The notes under the pieces: generated by a model
Databases searched by the model: none
Seen by the model: only the letters and a program-made list of their open reading frames with translations
Told to the model about the DNA's origin: nothing
Assembly (NCBI RefSeq): GCF_018736045.1
Contig: NZ_CP076132.1
Span: 3,891,501 to 3,955,500, forward strand
Direction of reading: 5' to 3'
Length of the DNA stretch: 64,000 bases
Origin: Flammeovirga yaeyamensis
GTDB taxonomy: Bacteria; Bacteroidota; Bacteroidia; Cytophagales; Flammeovirgaceae
Made by a program: the position numbers and the translations under genes
Shown here: one piece after another, positions 45,979 through 55,417 of the stretch
How positions within the stretch are numbered: position 1 is the stretch's first letter
Layout of the letters: every line of letters begins with the position of its first letter

Positions 45979-46365
45979 TTCTGGTGATATTTCTCTAACC
46001 ATCTCAAGGGCATCAAAATACACTCTATATGATTTACCTACCGCTGTAGAATCTCCTTCTGAGCATTGACCACCTTTCCCTACAAAATAAACATATTGTT
46101 TTGTACTTCTATTATCAAGATCTACTCTATCTGGAGCTCCTAATGTTTGTCTAACACCAGCAATGCTTACCCCTAATAATCGATCTTTGACACTCATAAA
46201 ATCTTGATCTAATTGAATACGTTCCCCTTTACATCCTTGTGGATCGTTCTTCCAGGTAGTCATATCAAATTCTTCTTGTGAAATGTTCGCTTCTTTTGCA
46301 CAAGAGGTCAAAAATAAAATGTTTAAAGTGATGAAACAGGTGATTATAATACTCTTTAAAGTCAT
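45973..46365 (-). CDS. small lipoprotein, possible BamE/SmpA-like fold
   Basis: The start codon at 46365 gives 130 residues and overlaps the biotin carboxylase stop as ATGA, which implies translational coupling; the frame extends five codons further upstream into that gene but the overlap start is more likely. A signal peptide ends in the lipobox LFLTSC. The body, DFMSVKDRLLGVSIAGVRQTLGAPDRVD, then TKQYVYFV, a C-x-E-G-D turn and KSYRVYFD-A-L-E-M-V-R-E-I, follows the alpha-alpha-beta-beta-beta pattern of BamE/SmpA lipoproteins (G-x-S-x-x-x-V-x-x-x-L-G-x-P). Two cysteines (GCKG and GQCS) may pair. Assignment to BamE itself is not justified. Confidence 0.55.
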   Translation of the reverse strand: MTLKSIIITCFITLNILFLTSCAKEANISQEEFDMTTWKNDPQGCKGERIQLDQDFMSVKDRLLGVSIAGVRQTLGAPDRVDLDNRSTKQYVYFVGKGGQCSEGDSTAVGKSYRVYFDALEMVREISPEL

Positions 46366-47849
46366 CGTTTTAATTTCCAAGGGGTTGTTTGATTGATCAG
46401 AGAAGAGGTCTCCTCCGATTTTTTATTATCAAAAAATAGCTCTGCTAAAACAGAAGCTGCAACGAATTGCTCATTGTCAGTAAGTTCTTCTTCAAGGTAT
46501 TTCGGATCATAGTATTTGTCAACAAAATGAGTCCCAAAATCACCACTAACAAAAGCATCATGTTGCAATACAAACTTACAAAAAGGTAGAATAGTTTCTA
46601 AGCCAGAGATCTTATAATCCTCTAAGGCCTGTAACATTTTTTGAATTGCATCCTTCCTATTTTCACCCCAAACAATTAATTTACTCATCATAGGGTCATA
46701 ATGCATCTCCATCTTCATTCCCTGTTTATATCCGCTATCTACACGAACCCCTTCCCCACTTGGCTCTATATATCGGTGCAAAACACCTGTATCCGGCAAG
46801 AAGTTCTGATAAGAGTCCTCTGCATAAACTCTAACTTCTATGGCATGACCATTTATTTTTAAATCAGATTGCTTATAACCCAACTTTTCTCCTTCTGCAA
46901 TTCTAATTTGTTCTTTCACTAAGTCTAGTCCAGTAATTTCTTCAGTTACCGTATGCTCTACCTGAAGACGAGTATTCATTTCTAAAAAGTAGAATGCTCC
47001 ACTACTATCGTAGATAAATTCTACGGTTCCTGCACCTACATAATCACATGATTTTGCCACTCGTACCGCACATTCACCCATTTCATTACGTAACTCTTCG
47101 GTCAGTACGCAAGAAGGTGCTTCCTCTATTACTTTTTGATGTCGACGTTGTATAGAACATTCTCTTTCAAATAAATGCACTACATTTCCATGTGTATCGG
47201 CTAAAATTTGTATTTCAATATGTCTGGGAGATTGAATGTACTTCTCGATAAACACTGCACCATCACCAAAAGAATTTTGTGCTTCACTCACCGCTCTGTC
47301 CATTTGAGAGACAAACTCCTCTTCGTTTTCCACAACACGCATTCCCTTTCCGCCACCTCCAGCTGAAGCTTTGATCAGGATAGGATATCCCACTTCTTCC
47401 GCCATTTTTTCAGCAGCAGCAATATCTGTAATCGCCTCATCGCCTCCGGGAACCAAAGGTACATCGTATTTCTGTACCGTTTGTTTGGCCATCAATTTAC
47501 TACCCATTACCTCAATGGCGTGGGCAGATGGACCAATAAAAATGATTCCTTCTTTTTCTATTCTTTGAGCAAAAGAGGCGTTCTCAGATAAAAATCCATA
47601 GCCAGGATGAACTGCATCTATTTTAAATTGATGACATACTTCTATAATCTTATCAATTTTTAAATAAGATTCTGAAGAAGCGGCAGGTCCAATAATAACA
47701 GCATCATCTGCTAAAGATACATGAGGAGCCTCTTGGTCAGCCTCACTGTATACGGCAACAGTATGTATTCCTAATTCTTTAGCTGATCTGATGATTCTTA
47801 CGGCAATTTCGCCTCTATTTGCAACAAGTAATCGTTTAATTTTTTTCAT
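46362..47849 (-). CDS. accC: biotin carboxylase subunit of an acyl-CoA carboxylase
   Basis: 495 residues, slightly longer than E. coli AccC, with the full ATP-grasp set: RLLVANRGEIAVRIIR at the start, the glycine loop IKASAGGGGKGMRVV (about 158-172), RHIEIQILADTHGNVVHLFERECS, RRHQKVIEEAP, and the catalytic LEMNTRLQVEHTVTEE. The extra C-terminal tail of about 40 residues is not a biotin carrier domain, since no MKM site is present. It carboxylates biotin with bicarbonate and ATP. Whether it serves acetyl-CoA or propionyl-CoA carboxylase cannot be told; the B12 mutase elsewhere in the window makes propionyl-CoA plausible. The last codons overlap the small lipoprotein gene. Confidence 0.9.
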   Translation of the reverse strand: MKKIKRLLVANRGEIAVRIIRSAKELGIHTVAVYSEADQEAPHVSLADDAVIIGPAASSESYLKIDKIIEVCHQFKIDAVHPGYGFLSENASFAQRIEKEGIIFIGPSAHAIEVMGSKLMAKQTVQKYDVPLVPGGDEAITDIAAAEKMAEEVGYPILIKASAGGGGKGMRVVENEEEFVSQMDRAVSEAQNSFGDGAVFIEKYIQSPRHIEIQILADTHGNVVHLFERECSIQRRHQKVIEEAPSCVLTEELRNEMGECAVRVAKSCDYVGAGTVEFIYDSSGAFYFLEMNTRLQVEHTVTEEITGLDLVKEQIRIAEGEKLGYKQSDLKINGHAIEVRVYAEDSYQNFLPDTGVLHRYIEPSGEGVRVDSGYKQGMKMEMHYDPMMSKLIVWGENRKDAIQKMLQALEDYKISGLETILPFCKFVLQHDAFVSGDFGTHFVDKYYDPKYLEEELTDNEQFVAASVLAELFFDNKKSEETSSLINQTTPWKLKR

Positions 47850-47980
47850 GTTTATGTTTGTGTTGTTTTCCTATTGTTTGATATTCATTCAATAGGCTGA
47901 TGCCTTTATCATGACATCGAGTGTTTATTATTCAAGGTTGGTTAAGTGTGTAAAATATCATTTGATACAACATCAAGTGA

Positions 47981-48421
47981 TTAGTTGGAATGATGATCAA
48001 ACCAAATTTTTTCTAGTATAAGTATAAATGATGAAGGAACAAACCCTTTCATTCCACCAAATCTAATTTTTTTATCGCTTACATACATTTCAAGGATTTT
48101 TACTATCCCTAATTTAGGGTCTTCCAATTTCTGAAACTTTTCGATTTGTCCCCAAGGCCACTCTAAAGTTTGCAATTGAAGATTTGATGGATGACCACCA
48201 ACGAAAATAACCTTATCTTCTAATAAAAACAAAGCTCCAAACAATGGTGTATCCAAATGCATAGAGGCCCACATCCCTCCTAAAATATCTCGAGGTTGTA
48301 ATGACATTTTCTCCATGAGTAGGATACTTTGGTTCCTCATCACTTTTAACGCTTTCTTCTCTAACGTTTTCATTTCAAGCCGATCAAAATGATCTAACCA
48401 ATGTTTATTATTTTCATCCAT
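47981..48421 (-). CDS. bacterial PH-like domain protein, unknown function
   Basis: 146 residues, soluble, no signal peptide. A charged helical start (about 1-45, LDHFDRLEMKTLEKKALKVM) leads into a beta-rich domain: TPLFGALFLLEDKVIFVGG, LEWPWGQIEKFQKLED, GIVKILEMYVSDKKIRFGG and a C-terminal helix SSFILILEKIWF. The order of strands and the final helix resembles bacterial pleckstrin-homology-like domains (YokE/bPH type). No ligand can be proposed. It lies upstream of accC on the same strand with 131 bases between, so co-transcription is possible. Confidence 0.5.
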   Translation of the reverse strand: MDENNKHWLDHFDRLEMKTLEKKALKVMRNQSILLMEKMSLQPRDILGGMWASMHLDTPLFGALFLLEDKVIFVGGHPSNLQLQTLEWPWGQIEKFQKLEDPKLGIVKILEMYVSDKKIRFGGMKGFVPSSFILILEKIWFDHHSN

Positions 48422-48603
48422 TTTAAATTCAATTCAATAAAATCACAAAATATTAATAATCAACAGATTAAAATCCTTATATTTTCATTTAAACCATACA
48501 TATAAGTCAAATAATCTTTAAATTTTGAAAGAATTACTTTGACAAATTGTTAATTTAATAGAGTATTCTATAATCCAATATACTACCACTTTACTTATTT
48601 ACG

Positions 48604-49923
48604 ATGACAAGACTTTACTCATTAATACTTATAATACTTATTGCTGCTTCAACGACCTTTGCTCAAGACGAATCTTCTGCCGAAGATTATTTTGTAAAAG
48701 GTGAAGTTTATGCAAGTGTCGGCCAATTACCTGAAGCGATAATGTCCTATGAAATTGCCATTGCCAAGGATTCCACAAATGCTTTATATTATTATGCCTT
48801 AGGACTTGCTCAGATAAGACATAAAAGACTAGGAGAGGCTATTGACGCCTTTAATACAACTATTGAGCTTGACTCTAATAATTTAGATGCACATCTTAAA
48901 TTAGCTTTAATTGCTAAAGATGACAAAGATTATGAAATGGCCATTAAACATCTAGACGAAGCCTTCCGGATCACTCCGGACTTAGATCGAAAATTGGCCT
49001 ATAAAACTAGAATTATCAATATACTTGATAAAACAGGAAAATTCGATCAAGCAGGTCCTCATTTGGAAGATGCCAAGAGTGTTCATCCTCAGAATAGCTA
49101 TATTTTATATATGGATGCCAAATATCATAATTATGTAACAAAAAACTATGAATTGGCGAAAACAAGTATGCAGATTGCTATCGATAAAATGGAGGAAGAA
49201 AAAGGAAAAGCTCATGATCATTATTATTATGAATTAGGGTTTGCACATCACTCTCTCGAAGAATATGAGAATGCCACTTCTGCTTTTAGCCAAGTAACCA
49301 ACGGGAAGATTAAAAGCAAGACAACTTCAATGTCTCCAAAATATCAATATCAATTGGCCTTAAGTCATTTTCAGATGTACGACATTAAACGCTCTGAAAA
49401 GATTCTTAATGCTGTGATCAAGATGAATAATTCCTTTGAGCCTGCTTATGATTTACTTATTGAAATCAAAGAAAATACTTTGGATAGACATGAGGTAGTA
49501 AAGCTTTTAGAACATAAGGTTTCCATTCAAATGGATAATACAAGAAAAGTTAGAATTTTGGCCGACTTAATTGATTTAGAAATTAAATACGGTGATTATG
49601 CTAATGCTAAAAAGCACATCAAAGAATTTGAACAATGCGGAATCCCACTACCTGATGTTCGATTTATGGAGGCAATCATCGATTACAAAGAGAATAAATT
49701 TGATGATGCTAGAGATAAGCTTTTAACAATAATGAATACAAAAGAATCGAAAACGAAGTATAAAGCACTTATGCTTATTGGCATGATTCAGATGTATGAA
49801 AAAAATTATGAAGCTGCAAAAATCACATTTTCTCAAAATTTCCCAGGAGAATTTAAAGTAGCTTCAAGGGAATATCTCAAATCAGTCAACAAAGAAGTCG
49901 ATATCGCAAAGAAAAATAAATAA
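48604..49923 (+). CDS. exported tetratricopeptide-repeat protein, paralogue of the 32541-33881 protein
   Basis: 439 residues: signal peptide (1-20, STTFAQ-D) followed by TPR helix pairs: GQLPEAIMSYEIAIAKDSTN, KRLGEAIDAFNTTIELDSNN, KDYEMAIKHLDEAFRITPDL, then a less regular middle and KFDDARDKLLTIMNTKES and NYEAAKITFSQNFPGEF at the end. Length, export signal, number of repeats and segments such as YDIKRSEKILNAVIKMNNSF match the other protein in register, so the two are probably diverged copies. It is followed by a terminator and then smc. Role unknown. Confidence 0.82.
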   Translation: MTRLYSLILIILIAASTTFAQDESSAEDYFVKGEVYASVGQLPEAIMSYEIAIAKDSTNALYYYALGLAQIRHKRLGEAIDAFNTTIELDSNNLDAHLKLALIAKDDKDYEMAIKHLDEAFRITPDLDRKLAYKTRIINILDKTGKFDQAGPHLEDAKSVHPQNSYILYMDAKYHNYVTKNYELAKTSMQIAIDKMEEEKGKAHDHYYYELGFAHHSLEEYENATSAFSQVTNGKIKSKTTSMSPKYQYQLALSHFQMYDIKRSEKILNAVIKMNNSFEPAYDLLIEIKENTLDRHEVVKLLEHKVSIQMDNTRKVRILADLIDLEIKYGDYANAKKHIKEFEQCGIPLPDVRFMEAIIDYKENKFDDARDKLLTIMNTKESKTKYKALMLIGMIQMYEKNYEAAKITFSQNFPGEFKVASREYLKSVNKEVDIAKKNK

Positions 49924-49963
49924 TACGATTTACTAATTTCAGCTGTTTATCATAAAAAAATAT

Positions 49964-49995
49964 TGAAGTCACCCTAATTTAGGGTGGCTTTTATT
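49964..49995 (+). terminator. rho-independent terminator before smc
   Basis: AGTCACCCTAA pairs with TTAGGGTGGCT (one G-U pair) around a tiny loop, followed by four T. It ends the TPR gene and shows that an upstream smc start at 49984 would be inside a hairpin. Confidence 0.8.
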
Positions 49996-50046
49996 ATGCA
50001 ACAAAATCTTTTATTAGTTACATTTGAAAGATCCAATAGTTATGAA

Positions 50047-53000
50047 ATGTTACTAAAAAAGTTAGAAATAAAAGGTTTTAAAAGTTTTGGTGATAAGGTC
50101 ACTTTAAACTTTGATTCGGGTATTACTGCTGTCGTAGGACCTAACGGTAGTGGTAAATCCAATGTTGTTGATGCTATACGATGGGTTCTTGGCGAGCAAA
50201 GTACAAAAGCTTTGCGTTCGGACAAGATGGACAACATCATTTTTAATGGCACAAAATCGAGACGTCCCCTTCAAATGGCTGAGGTGTATCTCACGTTTAT
50301 CAACAATAAAAACCTTTTACCAACAGAATACACAGAAGTAACTATTGGAAGACGTTTCTACCGTTCTGGTGAAGGTGAGTACTCTTTGAATGGGGTCCCT
50401 TGTCGTTTAAAAGATATTCACGGACTTTTCTTAGATACTGGTATTGGATCAGACAGTTATGCGATCATCGAATTAAAGATGATTGATGAACTATTGAATG
50501 ATACTCAAAATGCTCGTCGAACTTTATTCGAGGAAGCAGCCGGAATTTCAAAATTCAAGAAAAGTAAAAAAGAAACGCTCAAAAAACTTAAAGATACGGA
50601 TGCTGATTTAGAACGTGTAGACGACCTTCTATTTGAGGTCGAGAAGAACATGCGTTCATTAGAAAGACAAGCAAAACAAGCACAACGCTATATCAAATTA
50701 AAGCAGACGTATAAAGCTTCTAGTATTGAATTAGCACTGAAAAAAGTATCTACTCAGGCAGATGAACTGCATACGTTGGCCGATAAAATGACCAACATCA
50801 ATGAGGAGAGAAATCAGACTATAAAGAATGTAGAAACATTAGAAGCCTCTATCTCTAAGGAGAAAAAGGAATCTATTGATAAAGAAGAATTGTTGGCTTC
50901 TCGCCAAAAGACTTTGAATGAGCATATTTTAAAAATGCGTCAGATTGAGTCGGAGAAAAAGATTAAGGGAGAAAGAAGACGATTCTTGGAAGAGAAAAAA
51001 GCAACCCTTCAAAGTCAGGCAACACAAGACAGAGAAGCAGTAGCCCTTTCTCAACAAGGTATTGAAGCGTTACAAATTCAGTTAAACTCCATCGAAAAAA
51101 TGGTGATGGAAGTAGAACATGAATTGGACAATACCCAAAGACAAAGAGACGATCAAACGCAAAAAACAGATGAGTTGGAAGTAAAAACCAACGAGTTTGA
51201 GCAGATGGTAAAGAACAAGCAATCTGTTATTTTCCAACTGAAGCAAAAGATCGAAATCAATGAGGTACAGCTCTCTGCATTAAAGCAAGAATTAGAACGA
51301 GCTCATGAAGAATCGAACGATAAAGCCTCTAGTTTAGAAGAGTTTGATACACAATATGCCTCTTTAGAAGGCGAACGTTTAAGTGCTCAAGTGGTGTATG
51401 ATGAGGTGAAAGAAAAACACACCCAACATCAAGAAAAAATAAGAGCTTGCCGCGAAGAATTAGAACAAGTTAAGGATCGTTCATCAGAAATTTTTAGAAT
51501 TCTTGATGCCAAAAAGAACGAACATAAATTAACTAAATCTTTGGTGGACAACCTTGAGGGATATCCTGAGGCCATCAAATATTTAAAGCAAAATACCGAT
51601 TGGGCAAAAGAAGCTCCGATGTTATCCGATACGCTGCATTGTAATGATGAGTACCGTGTTGCAATTGAAGGCTATCTAGCTCCTTATTTAAACTATTTTG
51701 TTTTAGAAACAGAAGATGATGCTTGGAAGGCGGTGAACCTTTTAGAAGAAATGAAAAAAGGTAAAGCCAACTTCTTACTACTTGATAAATTCGAAGGCTA
51801 TAAACCTTCTCCAAGAAAATCTGTTGATGATGCTATCCCTGCATTAGAAGTGGTAGATTACGACGATAAGTACGCTTACCTCATTATGTACTTATTGGAC
51901 GGAGTGTACATTGTGCATCGCAATCAGAATAACTTACCTAAAAACGACAGTGTTATTCTAGTCACGAAAAATGGTAAGGCGATTCGACGTAAGTCAGCTA
52001 TTTCTGGTGGTTCTACGGGATCTTTTGAAGGTAAATCTTTAGGTAGAGTAAGACACTTAGAACAATTGACAGAAGAGATTGAAAGTCTGGAACAAGAAGT
52101 TCAAGAAATTCACATCAAGAAAGTAGAAAAGCAAGCAGAACATAAATCTTTACTACAGGTAAATATGCAGCACGAATTGGAAAGTGCTCAGCATAATTTA
52201 CAAGTAGTTTCTCAAGAACTCATCAAAATTAAAACTCAGAAGGAAGAATTTTCAAAATTCTTAGCACAGAGTAGTAATAAAAAAGAAGAGATCTTGGAGA
52301 GAATTGGTCAGGCTGAGGTGGAAATATCAGAAGGTAGACCTCAACTCGAATCTGAATCGGGTGCCATAGAATATATGGAAGAAGAGTTGTTCGAGATGAA
52401 AGATCAATTAACTATTGAGAAAGAGAAAAAAGTAGAGCTTTCGAGCAAATACAATCAACTACATATTAATTTCCTTCAGCAGGAAAATCAGTATAACTCT
52501 CTTAAAAAAGAAATTGATTTCAAAAACGAAGACTTAGAAAAAGCACACCTTCGTATTGATCACAATTTTGAAGAGATTCAAAAAGTAGAAACTGAGTTAT
52601 TAAAATCAGATTCTATGGATGAAGAGGGTGCGAGTGCTTTGGAACGTATGGAGATCGAGCGTTTAAACATCGAAAAAGGTGTTTTTGAAGCCGAAGCATC
52701 CTATAAAGCAGCCAAAGAACTTATTGCTGATACTGAAATTGAGATCAAACAAGAACAACAGAAAAAAGAGCATATCGATCAGGAGTTACTGTCTGCCAAT
52801 GAGCGTATCAGTACTTTACGACTATCGCTTACCTCAGTAAAAGAAAAAATTGCTGTGGAGTTTGAGGTTGATCTTGAACAAATGCTTCTTCATAAAAACA
52901 AAGAAGAAGACGAGGAAGAAAATCCATACAAAGCCATGCACATCTTCGAGTTGGAGCAGGTAAGTGAGGATGCAAAACGTAAGTTAGCCAACCTAGGTGC

Positions 53001-53622
53001 AATTAACCATACAGCAATTGATGCTTTCAACGAAATCAAAGAGCGTAATGCATTTATTTTGGGTCAGAGAGACGACTTGAATAAGGCAAAAGAGCAATTG
53101 ATGAAAACGATTGAAGACATCGACAATATTGCTGAAGAGAAGTTTATGACTGCCTTCACTCAGATTCGTGATAACTTTATGGAAGTATTCCGATCGTTAT
53201 TTACAGAGGAAGACAACTGTGATTTACGTTTAGCCGACGAGGATGATCCTTTGAACTCTAAAATTGAGATTCTTGCTCAACCAAAAGGTAAGCGTCCGTT
53301 AACAATTAACCAATTGTCTGGTGGAGAGAAAACACTTACGGCCACTGCCCTATTGTTCTCCATTTATTTATTAAAGCCAGCGCCATTCTGTATTTTCGAT
53401 GAGGTGGATGCCCCTCTTGATGATGCCAACGTGGATAAGTTCTGTAGAATTATCAATAAATTCTCTGGAAACTCACAGTTTATTATTGTTACCCACAACA
53501 AAAGAACAATGGCAAGCACAGATGTAATCTATGGTGTAACGATGATTGAACAGGGTGTAACTACTGTAGTACCTGTAGATATCAGAAATACTCCTCAGTT
53601 AGAGGCGTTTACCTCAAAATAA
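50047..53622 (+). CDS. smc: chromosome segregation ATPase SMC
   Basis: The start at ATG 50047 gives 1191 residues beginning MLLKKLEIKGFKSFGDKV, the standard SMC opening; 21 further in-frame upstream codons are excluded because they run into the preceding terminator. The ATPase head is split: N-terminal Walker A GPNGSGKSNVVDAIRWVLG (about 31-49), C-terminal signature QLSGGEKTLTA (near 1088) and Walker B FCIFDEVDAPLDD (near 1112-1124). Long coiled-coil arms (about 170-500 and 680-1000) flank the hinge near 510-660, with LEGYPEAIKYL and GGSTGSFEGKS. SMC dimers, with ScpA and ScpB, fold and separate chromosomes. scpA and scpB are not in the window. Confidence 0.97.
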   Translation: MLLKKLEIKGFKSFGDKVTLNFDSGITAVVGPNGSGKSNVVDAIRWVLGEQSTKALRSDKMDNIIFNGTKSRRPLQMAEVYLTFINNKNLLPTEYTEVTIGRRFYRSGEGEYSLNGVPCRLKDIHGLFLDTGIGSDSYAIIELKMIDELLNDTQNARRTLFEEAAGISKFKKSKKETLKKLKDTDADLERVDDLLFEVEKNMRSLERQAKQAQRYIKLKQTYKASSIELALKKVSTQADELHTLADKMTNINEERNQTIKNVETLEASISKEKKESIDKEELLASRQKTLNEHILKMRQIESEKKIKGERRRFLEEKKATLQSQATQDREAVALSQQGIEALQIQLNSIEKMVMEVEHELDNTQRQRDDQTQKTDELEVKTNEFEQMVKNKQSVIFQLKQKIEINEVQLSALKQELERAHEESNDKASSLEEFDTQYASLEGERLSAQVVYDEVKEKHTQHQEKIRACREELEQVKDRSSEIFRILDAKKNEHKLTKSLVDNLEGYPEAIKYLKQNTDWAKEAPMLSDTLHCNDEYRVAIEGYLAPYLNYFVLETEDDAWKAVNLLEEMKKGKANFLLLDKFEGYKPSPRKSVDDAIPALEVVDYDDKYAYLIMYLLDGVYIVHRNQNNLPKNDSVILVTKNGKAIRRKSAISGGSTGSFEGKSLGRVRHLEQLTEEIESLEQEVQEIHIKKVEKQAEHKSLLQVNMQHELESAQHNLQVVSQELIKIKTQKEEFSKFLAQSSNKKEEILERIGQAEVEISEGRPQLESESGAIEYMEEELFEMKDQLTIEKEKKVELSSKYNQLHINFLQQENQYNSLKKEIDFKNEDLEKAHLRIDHNFEEIQKVETELLKSDSMDEEGASALERMEIERLNIEKGVFEAEASYKAAKELIADTEIEIKQEQQKKEHIDQELLSANERISTLRLSLTSVKEKIAVEFEVDLEQMLLHKNKEEDEEENPYKAMHIFELEQVSEDAKRKLANLGAINHTAIDAFNEIKERNAFILGQRDDLNKAKEQLMKTIEDIDNIAEEKFMTAFTQIRDNFMEVFRSLFTEEDNCDLRLADEDDPLNSKIEILAQPKGKRPLTINQLSGGEKTLTATALLFSIYLLKPAPFCIFDEVDAPLDDANVDKFCRIINKFSGNSQFIIVTHNKRTMASTDVIYGVTMIEQGVTTVVPVDIRNTPQLEAFTSK

Positions 53623-53777
53623 TATACTGTACATTTATTTTAAACGATGTTCATTTACGTACATTAACTAATTTAGACTCAACATTATAAATTACTGATA
53701 ATCTGATATTTATATAAATGTTTTCAATTTTTGAATCATAGAGTTTGTAACTAATATTCTCTCAATGTTCTAAAAAG

Positions 53778-54176
53778 ATGAAAACTCGATTTATTAAATA
53801 CTTATGTGTCCTCTTTATCCCTTTACTTTTTTCGTTTACCTCTCAAGACGATACTTTACATTTGCATAGCGATGATAAGAAGCTATTCTATTACCACAGT
53901 GAATGGTACAGTTGTGCAAAAACAGGAAGAGACCTTCTGAAGAATAAAAAGCAATTACTACATGCTATAGAGTGGATTGATCATAGCTTAGACTTAGATA
54001 TCAATACACTTAATTTAGAAATTAAAGGAGATTACTATTTGAAAGTTGGTGATCTACTATCAGCAATAGAACAATATAAGAAAGCGTTAAAAGTAAATTC
54101 TACTCAGTATTGTCTGGAAGAAGATTTTAAAAGAATAGAAAAGAAATTAGCGAAGCTGAACCGGAAAAAAGAATAA
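53778..54176 (+). CDS. small exported TPR-like protein, unknown function
   Basis: 132 residues: signal peptide (1-20, LFSFTSQ), then a soluble region with helices. The second half fits one TPR pair, LEIKGDYYLKVGDLLSAIEQYKKALKVNS, followed by a basic tail KRIEKKLAKLNRKKE. Two cysteines, in WYSCAK and QYCLEE, could form a disulfide in the periplasm. No further domain. The gene has its own terminator and sits 155 bases after smc, so a separate promoter is likely. The function is not known. Confidence 0.6.
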   Translation: MKTRFIKYLCVLFIPLLFSFTSQDDTLHLHSDDKKLFYYHSEWYSCAKTGRDLLKNKKQLLHAIEWIDHSLDLDINTLNLEIKGDYYLKVGDLLSAIEQYKKALKVNSTQYCLEEDFKRIEKKLAKLNRKKE

Positions 54177-54197
54177 CAAAATTCTCTATAAAAAACT

Positions 54198-54229
54198 GAA
54201 CCTCAACATTCTCATGTTGAGGTTCTTTA
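54198..54229 (+). terminator. rho-independent terminator
   Basis: GAACCTCAACA (54198-54208) pairs perfectly with TGTTGAGGTTC (54215-54225), followed by T-rich sequence. Confidence 0.85.
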
Positions 54230-54329
54230 TACGATTTTCATCAGTAGTTTGCCAGAATGAAAAAAATGTCCGACTAAGTTAAAAAAATCTTCTGATAATA
54301 CTATTGTATCATCGAAGTATTACAAATAT

Positions 54330-54408
54330 AGGGAACTATTAATAAATATCAATAAGTTCCCTAAATATTAACAAATAAATTTTAAATTTTGGAAACAATT
54401 CCAAAATT
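54330..54408 (-). terminator. two hairpins downstream of etfA
   Basis: AATTTTGGAA (54385-54394) and TTCCAAAATT (54399-54408) form a perfect 10-bp stem with a 4-base loop; further downstream AGGGAACT (54330-54337) and AGTTCCCT (54355-54362) form a second. On the minus strand the first is followed by T-rich sequence. Together they likely end the etfBA transcript. Confidence 0.5.
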
Positions 54409-54422
54409 CAAGCTTATTTCTT

Positions 54423-55376
54423 CTAATTCTGTGAATTTTTGATGGCCTCAATCAATTTAGGCACTACTTCGAAAGCATCTCCTACTACACCATAATCTGC
54501 CGCTTTAAAGAACGGAGCCTCAGGATCTTTATTAATCGCTACAATCACTTTAGAAGAGTTGACCCCTGCCAAGTGCTGAATAGCACCAGAAATACCTACA
54601 GCAATATATAATTGAGGAGCTACCTTAATACCTGTTTGTCCTACGTGTTCGTGGTGAGGTCTCCAATCCATATCAGATACTGGTTTAGAACAAGCTGTTG
54701 CAGCCCCTAACGTGCCTGCTAGATCTTCGATCATTTGCCAGTTTTCAGGACCTTTCAATCCTCTACCTGCTGATACTACTTTATCTGCCTCTGGTAAAAG
54801 GATATCACCTTCTTGCTTATGCACACCCACTCTTTTCACTCCGAAATCAGCATCACCGAAAGATACAGAGAATTCTTCTACTGCAGCATCTGTACCTGTT
54901 TCTTCTAATTGAACTACATTTTTAGCGATTGTAATTACTTTATTTCCATCAGGAACACTTACATAAGCAAATGCTTTTCCTGTAAATACACCTCTTTTTA
55001 CCGTAAATCCATTAGATGTATCAGGTAAATCCTGAACATTTGCCACTACTGCACTATTGGTTTTAATCGCCACTCTAGCAGCAACGGCATCTACCAAAGA
55101 TGAGCGTGACATCACAATTGTAGCGGCTGAAACTTCTGCTGCAGCGGCTGCAATTAACGTAGCTGTGGCTGCAATAACACCATCGTTTAGTCTTTCGTCT
55201 GAACAATGAAGCACTTTCGCTGCACCAAACTTACCTACTTTTTGTAATTCAGATCCATCAATTGAGCCCATTGCTACCGCAGTAACATCGCCTAATTTTG
55301 AACCATATGTAACTGCTTCTAAAGAGGATTTCTTAATCACCCCGTTATCTGCTTCTATAAATACTAATACTGACAT
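54423..55376 (-). CDS. etfA: electron transfer flavoprotein, alpha subunit
   Basis: 317 residues. The N-terminal part (about 1-190) is an Rossmann-like domain with SVLVFIEADNGVIKKSSLEAVTY. The C-terminal FAD domain has SAGRGLKGPENWQMIEDLA (about 204-222), ACSKPVSDMDWRPHHEHVGQTG, the flavin-binding ISGAIQHLAGVNSSKVIVAIN, and KDPEAPFFKAADYGVVGDAFEV, which are the family's strongest signatures. With EtfB it carries electrons from acyl-CoA dehydrogenases to the membrane ETF:quinone oxidoreductase. etfB lies just upstream, 41 bases apart, on the same strand. No dehydrogenase gene is adjacent. Confidence 0.95.
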   Translation of the reverse strand: MSVLVFIEADNGVIKKSSLEAVTYGSKLGDVTAVAMGSIDGSELQKVGKFGAAKVLHCSDERLNDGVIAATATLIAAAAAEVSAATIVMSRSSLVDAVAARVAIKTNSAVVANVQDLPDTSNGFTVKRGVFTGKAFAYVSVPDGNKVITIAKNVVQLEETGTDAAVEEFSVSFGDADFGVKRVGVHKQEGDILLPEADKVVSAGRGLKGPENWQMIEDLAGTLGAATACSKPVSDMDWRPHHEHVGQTGIKVAPQLYIAVGISGAIQHLAGVNSSKVIVAINKDPEAPFFKAADYGVVGDAFEVVPKLIEAIKNSQN

Positions 55377-55417
55377 TTTATTCTATTTTATGTGTTAAGT
55401 GGAAAAGTAAATTGATA

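Noticed and set aside
49984-50046. Upstream extension of SMC by 21 codons
   Set aside because: It runs into the preceding terminator, and the standard SMC N-terminus begins at 50047.
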